In this document: positions 57,961 through 64,000 of the stretch, piece by piece
How the letters are laid out: each line of letters opens with the position of its first letter
How positions within the stretch are numbered: position 1 is the first letter of the stretch
Assembly: GCF_023856365.1 (NCBI RefSeq)
Contig: NC_064554.1
Coordinates: forward strand, 12,186,801 to 12,250,800
Length of the DNA: 64,000 bases
DNA from: Brienomyrus brachyistius
Lineage: Eukaryota; Chordata; Actinopteri; Osteoglossiformes; Mormyridae
Reading direction: 5' to 3'
Made by a program: the position numbers and the translations under genes
The notes under the pieces: model-generated
What the model was told of the DNA's origin: nothing
The model's database searches: none
What the model saw: the letters and a program-made list of their open reading frames with translations, nothing else

Positions 57961-58066
57961 CTGAGACTCAAATCTGCTTCCGTGTGCCCCCCCCCCCCCG
58001 CCACTCCCAAACCCCAACGTCCTCCCCCACCCATCTCCAGCGTGACCTTTGAACTTTCCCTCCTGG

Positions 58067-58075
58067 TATATATAG
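58067..58075 (+). promoter_or_regulatory. TATA box of the presumed srl gene
   Basis: TATATATAG stands 36 bp before the ATG at 58111. A start about 30 bp downstream would leave only a very short 5' UTR of 10-15 nt. Confidence 0.6.
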
Positions 58076-58110
58076 CCAGTGTGACTGTCGCCAGTCTCCT
58101 GGCAGCCAAA

Positions 58111-58168
58111 ATGAAGGGTATAGTCTCAGTCTGCTGCTTCGTCTCCCTGCTTCTCCTGGCCTCAGCAG
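58111..58168 (+). CDS. srl: Signal-peptide first exon, probable sarcalumenin (partial)
   Basis: ATG begins MKGIVSVCCFVSLLLLASAG, a secretory signal peptide: Lys at position 2, a hydrophobic core and an Ala-X-Ala-like ASA cleavage end. The exon closes in phase 1 with a GTAAGG donor, and a TATA box lies 36 bp upstream. The name rests on position: in human, SRL follows TFAP4 in the same orientation, and every other gene here keeps human order. Sarcalumenin is a luminal calcium-binding glycoprotein of the sarcoplasmic reticulum. None of its downstream GTPase-like coding was found up to 64000, so intron 1 would exceed 5.8 kb. It could be another secreted protein. Confidence 0.55.
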
Positions 58169-59992
58169 GTAAGGGGTGATCGCATGCGTCCGCCGTGAGA
58201 GTGGCGGGGTGGGAGGTTAGGGGGGTGTCCCTACTGGCACCGCGGACGCTGTGACTTACTGTGATAGGGGTGTCTCTGCGGGAGGCTTGGTGATAGTCAC
58301 TGCAAGGGAGTCGACAATGGGGGTGCAGAGCAAGGGCACACAAACATGCCAGGGCCCGGCGCCTCGCGCCTGCAGCACGGTCCCTACGGCTAACCTTGGG
58401 TCGGCCTCTGCAGATCTGAGTTGTTTAGATGTGCGAGACTTTTCCCGGACTCTCCTGCTGCTAGTGGAAAGAGACGGCAGCGCGATGACGTTTGTGTTGG
58501 CTGGCATACTGTCGGACTGCGATTTAGTTCAAACCCCATATCAGTGTCTCAGGGGGGATGAGGGAACGTCGTTTAAATCAAGACCGTGGCAGCTGACGGA
58601 ACCTTCTAGGAGCTCCTTGGTGACATGCTCGGCCGCCACATTCCTGTTTGCTCTGGAAAATGCATTTCTGTGGCGGTCTGGGCTTGTGATTTCCGTACGT
58701 GTGTCCAGCCGGCCAGGCTGCGATCTGCTCGGCTCTGCCTTGTCGTGCCTTGTGCTGTGGCACCAGCTGATGGAAACAGGCGGCTGCAGGGGGGTACAGG
58801 GATGGGAGATGAGCCCCCCTTCTCCTGGAATCTGAGGGTGGGGATTTAATACAGAAGAGCGTCTTGTTCTAACAGCCTCCTTGCACTGAAAAGGTGGCTC
58901 ACGGTCCTTTGCAGGCCGTCGAGGGTTACTGGCCCGCAGGTGGTACCGGGGTACCACAGCAGAGAAGCGGTCTCTTGGTGGGATATCTGCGGCGTGCTAG
59001 GGTGCTGATCCCTCGCCGGAGCCCCGCATCCAACCGCGGACAGTTGGCCGTATCCTTGTCTGTCCTTGGGACCTTTTCAGCCTCGGCCGGCCCGGCGTGT
59101 CCCGGTTGCCGTCAGGCGGCTAAGATTGGAAAGCGCACTGTAACCGGATACCGCCCATGGTGGATCCCCGCTCCCCCCCCCGCACCCGTCAGAGTCCCGG
59201 CACAGCTGCTGTCACCCTGCACTGTCACAATCGCACTTTATTCCCAGCTGCAGGCCTTATACGGTCATCCATTATCTTAGCGGGAGGGGTTGCTGCCAGT
59301 GGCCAGTACCGCCATGTTGGCAGCAGATTGTCAGTCTGGCATCTCCGACAATAAGAGCGTTTGTGTGATGATGGGTACAGGTTGGGATCAGCATTAGTAG
59401 GGTGCAAATCAGCCCCGGACCCCCCGCACCCTTAAAGAGACACGGTACTCCCACGTGTCCTTACCATCTACACCCACATACCCAAACCTACACCCTTGGT
59501 GCTACCAGTACAGTAGCACAGAGCTGCTCCAACGTTCTGCAGCAGACGCTTCCCCGGGTCTCCATCTCCTGGTCCCGGTTTGTCTAAACCAGCCAAACAG
59601 CCGCAAAAGAAAAAAAAAATCCCACGACAGGTACTTGCTCTAGTGCCTAATGAACTTCTCCAACATTCTCTGCCATCTGCTGCTTATGTTGGCAGCTATG
59701 AAGCCACAAGGGGAGGGGCAGCTAATTACAAAGCACCCGCTGTCAGGGAGCATGATTAGCATCTGCTTCTGCCTGTTTCTGGTAAGCCGGGCCGAAATTC
59801 ACCCAATTCATCATGTCATTCCCTGAATGGAAATGAGGGATCTATTATCTTTTAGAGATGCTTTCGAGATTTTTATTTATGGTTGACAATTCCAACCATC
59901 TAACATCCAACAGTTTACCCCAGGCAGGGCAACAGAAAACAGAACTGTTTTAATAAACGTTATTGTTATGGCTCTTTATTTGATATTTGTTG

Positions 59993-60065
59993 TCCCTCCA
60001 ATCCACTAGAGGGCACTGTCAGTAAAGAATATTACATCTGAGGGCCACTTGCTTGAGAAGTGATA
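59993..60065 (+). repeat. Left arm of a 3.2-kb inverted repeat with CTCF motif
   Basis: Matches the reverse complement of 63166-63237 over about 70 bp. Contains CCACTAGAGGGCACTG (60003-60018), a full match to the CTCF core. Confidence 0.85.
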
Positions 60066-60965
60066 TATTTTTATTACATGTTTTTGGTAAAATGTTATGG
60101 AGAGTATGGTGCCCTGGAAGGCTGACAAAGCATAAGGTCCATACTCTAGCTTTTATTGACAGCGTGTAGCATGATCTCGAAGCTGCTTACGGACAACATG
60201 AAATGTATCTTTTGGTGTAGTAGGAGCGTATATGGATACCAGCTGCTACAGGCTTTCACATAGACTCCCGTGGGTCCTTCTGGGCACTGACAGTATTGGG
60301 TTGCACTGTTTTTAAAACCACTTTCTTTAAATGTATATTTTAAAGTTGCTTCATTAATCTCTAATTAAATGTTCTGAGTCAGAAAAAAGTGAACCGCAAA
60401 GTAAGACGCACCTGTCGGGGCTGGGTTTGGCGGTTCTGAAGTTACCTACTCGCAAAGATCCCTGTCTGAGCTGGGGGGGTGTTTCTGAGTCTAGCTGTGC
60501 ACCACTCAGGGCTCCTTAATTCCCGGCACCTCCGGCACTTGGTTGAACACTTTTGAGAGACGGGGGCAGATGAGGAATGACAGAGCAGCTGCTCGGAGCT
60601 CGGGGGTGACACGACCATCACTTGTGCTCCTTTGTGTTGCGCTGTTCGCGGGCCGAGGGCGTCCCCCCTGTCCCAGGCCCGGGTCCCTGCCAGATCGGGA
60701 GTGCTGTCTGTCTTCACAAATGTAGCTCAGATGCAGCAAAAGTCTCCCAGCATAACAAATAATTCTTTCTGGTTGGCTTTTTGAAACTATATTTTTGTCA
60801 CTGATATGTGTTGGACGGACATGGAGGTGGCCAGGCAGATTCAGCTGTGATTTGTGTCATTAGCTTTGGGGGGGGGGGAGCCTCGTATCTACAGAAGACA
60901 GCAGTGCCAGTGCGGTCAAGGGTCCAGTTGGGGACTTCAGCCTAAAGAATAGTCAGGAGCCTGTT

Positions 60966-61045
60966 ATGCGTGCTAAGCCTCTGTGCCTGTGATCGGAAGG
61001 TTGCGGGTCTGAGCGCCTGTGAGCCCTTGCTGCCCTTCACTGCCA
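60966..61045 (+). mobile_element. SINE fragment
   Basis: GTGCTAAGCCTCTGTGCCTG and ATCGGAAGGTTGCGGGTC match the tRNA-like head of the SINE at 45996; the remainder is diverged or missing. Confidence 0.6.
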
Positions 61046-61137
61046 GGCTTACACCTACATGTGTGTCTGTGTGTCATGGAGAGCAAGATGGGGTCGGTAA
61101 AATGATGATTTCCTAATGGACATCAATAAAGTATTAT

Positions 61138-61253
61138 CCATCCATCCATCCATTTTCCAAACCGCTTATCCTATTGGGTCGCGGGGGGTCCGGAGCCTAT
61201 CCCGGAAGCAATGGGCACGAGGCAGGGAACAACCCAGGATGGGGGGCCAGCCC
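61138..61253 (-). mobile_element. Retroposon copy with 12-bp target duplication
   Basis: Same family as 48446-48539 but 116 bp long, extending further at its 5' end. Flanked by ATAAAGTATTAT (61126-61137 and 61254-61265). The different truncation points fit LINE-type 5' truncation. Confidence 0.85.
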
Positions 61254-61258
61254 ATAAA

Positions 61259-61296
61259 GTATTATTATTATTATGATTATTATTATTATTATTACT
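61259..61296. repeat. (ATT)n microsatellite
   Basis: About 12 ATT/TAT trinucleotides with one ATG interruption, next to the target duplication of the retroposon. Confidence 0.9.
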
Positions 61297-62488
61297 AACG
61301 GCGCTCGGGCAGGGGCACCTTCGCTTGGGGGAATCCCCATAGCAGCAGAAAACAGACAAGGGAATCCCCCAGCCTGTAAGCAGGGCGTCACCTTCTCTGG
61401 GCCTGAGTTCTCTTGTGGCACCGTTGGGTGGGTAACAGGGTGTCCTTGGTGGGGGCTCCCCGTACCGCCATACCCCCCTCCCCCATTCATGTCCACATTA
61501 TGATACTTTCACTTAAGCCAGCTATGCATACTTGCTGACAGATGTAATATACCTGTCTTGTGTCAGTATATAGTTCTACAGAGTGACTATCTAATGTGTA
61601 TGTGTATGTGACCTCACACATGCACGTGTGTCCGTGTGAGGCGCTCAGTGTGCTCCTGTGCACTGACGTGCTTATTGTGATTTGTCTGCACACGCGTGTG
61701 CACTTTACACGCCCGTGTGCGCGATCCCTGCGTCAGACATCACGCCCGTGTGCGTCTCGGGTTCTATGCCGTGAACCCAACAAGGACTGCGGCAACCGGG
61801 GAATGTCAGGGTATCATTCTAGGGGGGTTAAAATAAGAGAGGAGTTTCTGTGCCTCTCTTTCCATCCACTGATCCATTGTGTGGCTATTTTTGTCCCCAT
61901 TGTGGTGCTGGCTGCCAGGGCATGACACCTGTCACCGTCGTCATCTGCTCCCCTCCACCCACCCCAGTTTGGCCCCACCCTCAAGTCCACGAGGCCATCG
62001 TACCATTTCCCAGAGTTCCAGTGGGCGACATCGACCCATTAGGTTGATGACGGACTCCTGGATGGCTGGCAGCTGTTAACCAGAACCCGCTTACATATGC
62101 CGGGTTCTTCCAGCGGATTCTCTGTGGTGTGTCAGGCTCAGCTTGTTCAGAATCAGCTCTTACGATTTTTTTAAATCCCCGCCTGGAGCATGGCTCCTGG
62201 AACTTGCCCCAAAACTTGCCCCCCCCCCCCCCCCCCCCCAAAAAAAAAGACTCCCTCGCATCAGCAGAAAATCCCAGGAGCTCAGGGTCCTTTCCTCCCC
62301 CCTAATTTCATTAGTCTTAATTGAATCTGCCAAGTGCAGCCAGCAGCATGTGATCCCAAGGGGCTCACCTGTACCAGAGCCGTGCTTGGGTAGCAAATCA
62401 CACGCTGTGTGGAATTAGCCAAAGGCCTCTGTTAAGGCTGGATCAAGGCAGGAAGAGGAGTTCCAGATCAGTGCTGACTTCTCAAGAA

Positions 62489-62531
62489 GTCTTCCATCCA
62501 TCCATCCATCCATCCATCCATCCATCCATCC
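62489..62531. repeat. (ATCC)n microsatellite
   Basis: About ten ATCC tetramers, possibly the tail of a decayed retroposon like those at 48446 and 61138. Confidence 0.9.
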
Positions 62532-63165
62532 ACGTTTCCAGTATCAGATCATGGTGTGCCAGCAAACAGATTAGGCAGGGGACACCCTGGATGTTTAAGA
62601 TGGAGAAAGCCACACGTGGTACAATACTTTCCAAGCAAGAGCTGCTCCTCATGCCTCGAATGATGGAGAGCTTCACAGTCAGCTCCAGTAACCTTGGCTT
62701 CGAAAGCCTGTCCAGCCTTCTGAAAGAGGGATCTGCCAGGGGGTCTTGCATGCTCTGCTTAAGTGGTGAAGCATTCTTCGGAGCCAGGAAAGATGATGTG
62801 GGAAGATTATGAATAGCACTACAGCTCTCTGCCATTTGTGAAGGTAGGTCTTCTCACCGGAGAGCGTTTTCTGGCCAATTTGTCCGCCGTATTAAGAGTG
62901 CGCCATCTGCAAACGCATGTGCGACCAGGATGTTTGCCTAAACTGAACGGGGTTGCCAAGTGACAGCATCGAGTAAGGCAGGTGCTTAGCATTGGCATCT
63001 GTCTCTCTGGCACCCCGGGGGTTAAAAGCTGACCTGCATCTGCGGTCACATTTCGCGTACAGAGGAAAGGACGCTGTTTCAAGTCATGGGGTAAAGCGTT
63101 TGGATCTTTATGCTTTGTCGGCCTTCCAGGACACCATACTCTCCTTAACATATTACCAAATACAA

Positions 63166-63237
63166 ATCACTTCTTAAGCAAGTGCCATTCAAATGTAGTA
63201 TTCTTCACTGACAGTGCCCTCTAGTGGATTGGAGGGC
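63166..63237 (-). repeat. Right arm of the 3.2-kb inverted repeat with CTCF motif
   Basis: Inverted copy of 59993-60065, with the CTCF core on the minus strand (plus CAGTGCCCTCTAGTGG, 63212-63227). Confidence 0.85.
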
Positions 63238-63673
63238 CAACGAGGACCTTGTAAAGACCGATAACAATGATGTTTAAAAATAATGGCTTGGGTTTTCCTA
63301 CCAGTGGTCTGCCTGGCTGCCTGTTGAGGAAACTCAAATGACTTATGAGTGATGTCTGCTGCTTTCGCCAGCTCAGGGGATCGTGTACAGCCCCTTGGAA
63401 AGGGAGGGGTAACACTATGTGCCTCATGGACAAAAGAGCCCAGGATGTGTTTATGGACGTGGCCCTAATTTGGAATGAAGGTATCATGTAATTGTTACCA
63501 CGCTATCTTGACATTTTGAATATGAAGCTTAATGATACTCTTTCCAGTTGTCCACCTACGCTTTCGCACACAAGACTGAATGATGCTTCACAGTGACTCC
63601 ATTAATTTGACCGTTGACCCAAAATGGCTGCACTGTGGGTACTGAGCAGGGAGCTTAGCTGCTCCCAGTCGGA

Positions 63674-63763
63674 GGATCACTGCATTGTCTGAATCAGGAT
63701 CACTGCATTGTCTGAATCAGGATCACTGCATTGTCTGAATCAGGATCACTGCATTGTCTGAGG
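63674..63763. repeat. 23-bp repeat, four copies
   Basis: GGATCACTGCATTGTCTGAA plus TCA, nearly identical copies; the fourth is cut short. Confidence 0.95.
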
Positions 63764-64000
63764 ATCTTCAGTGAGCTTATTAGCTGACATCACCTTGTTT
63801 TTATCTGAGTATGACTCAGAGGTTGAGTTCTTGTTAATGATGCCCTCAGCCAATCAGACGGTCGACGCCTGGTTGACGATCAGTGACAGGCTTCATGATG
63901 ATGACGATGATGATGTCACCTTGTCTTCTTATGATGAACCACTGGAATGTTACATATACACTTTTATAAATAGTGTTATCAGGTATGATGGCTGTGGTCT

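Larger units (their letters stand above)
58169..64000 (+). other. Presumed srl intron 1
   Basis: No further exon can be supported. The region contains an inverted repeat with CTCF-like motifs (59993-60065 / 63166-63237), a SINE piece, a retroposon copy and microsatellites described separately. Confidence 0.5.

Noticed and set aside
58169..64000. Further srl exons
   Set aside because: I looked for sarcalumenin's GTPase-like segments in all frames and saw none.

Overview
The window is nuclear DNA from a ray-finned fish, most likely a teleost. The genes have spliced exons with GT-AG introns. The repeats are of fish type: an L2-like LINE, tRNA-derived SINEs with an L2-type tail, (ATCC)n-tailed retroposon ends and hAT-like foldback MITEs. 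There are no operons. I could not place the species.

Five protein genes are supported, and their order and orientation match the human 16p13.3 block CORO7-PAM16-GLIS2-TFAP4-SRL (seen in reverse). coro7 (+) enters from the left edge, with its last 17 exons at 81-7526. pam16 (+) has five exons at 11920-13919. glis2 (-) has six coding exons at 17727-20877, tail to tail with pam16. tfap4 (+) has seven exons at 44018-51805. A short signal-peptide exon behind a TATA box (58111-58168, +) is the probable first exon of srl; the rest of that gene would lie beyond the window. All exon junctions keep frame: coro7 gives 625 residues in the window, pam16 126, glis2 503 and tfap4 335.

The remainder is introns, UTRs and intergenic DNA carrying many tandem repeats. 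1-7.5 kb: coro7, with 18-bp and 24/25-bp minisatellites, a dead LINE and a foldback element in introns. 7.5-11.9 kb: coro7-pam16 spacer, with an inverted promoter-like repeat enclosing two solo LTRs. 14-17.7 kb: glis2 3' UTR and flank. 20.4-23.5 kb: a four-copy CTCF-like array in glis2 intron 1 and a 52-copy 40-bp minisatellite just upstream. 23.5-43 kb: glis2-tfap4 intergenic DNA with CpG islands and several MITEs/SINEs. 44-51.8 kb: tfap4, whose intron 4 is almost wholly a 31-bp minisatellite, with fused tRNA-like sequences in intron 1. 51.8-58 kb: tfap4 3' UTR and more minisatellites. 58-64 kb: presumed srl intron 1 with an inverted repeat carrying convergent CTCF-like motifs.

The genes do not form one pathway. 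Coro7 is an actin/Golgi-trafficking coronin, Pam16 a mitochondrial import-motor subunit, Glis2 and Tfap4 are transcription factors, and sarcalumenin is a sarcoplasmic-reticulum protein. The main functional link visible is that the penultimate coro7 exon and pam16 exon 2 are phase-compatible, as needed for a CORO7-PAM16 read-through protein like the human one. Most of the unusual signals concern how tandem repeats and foldback elements have taken over introns and brought in CTCF-, CCAAT- and branch-point-like motifs.
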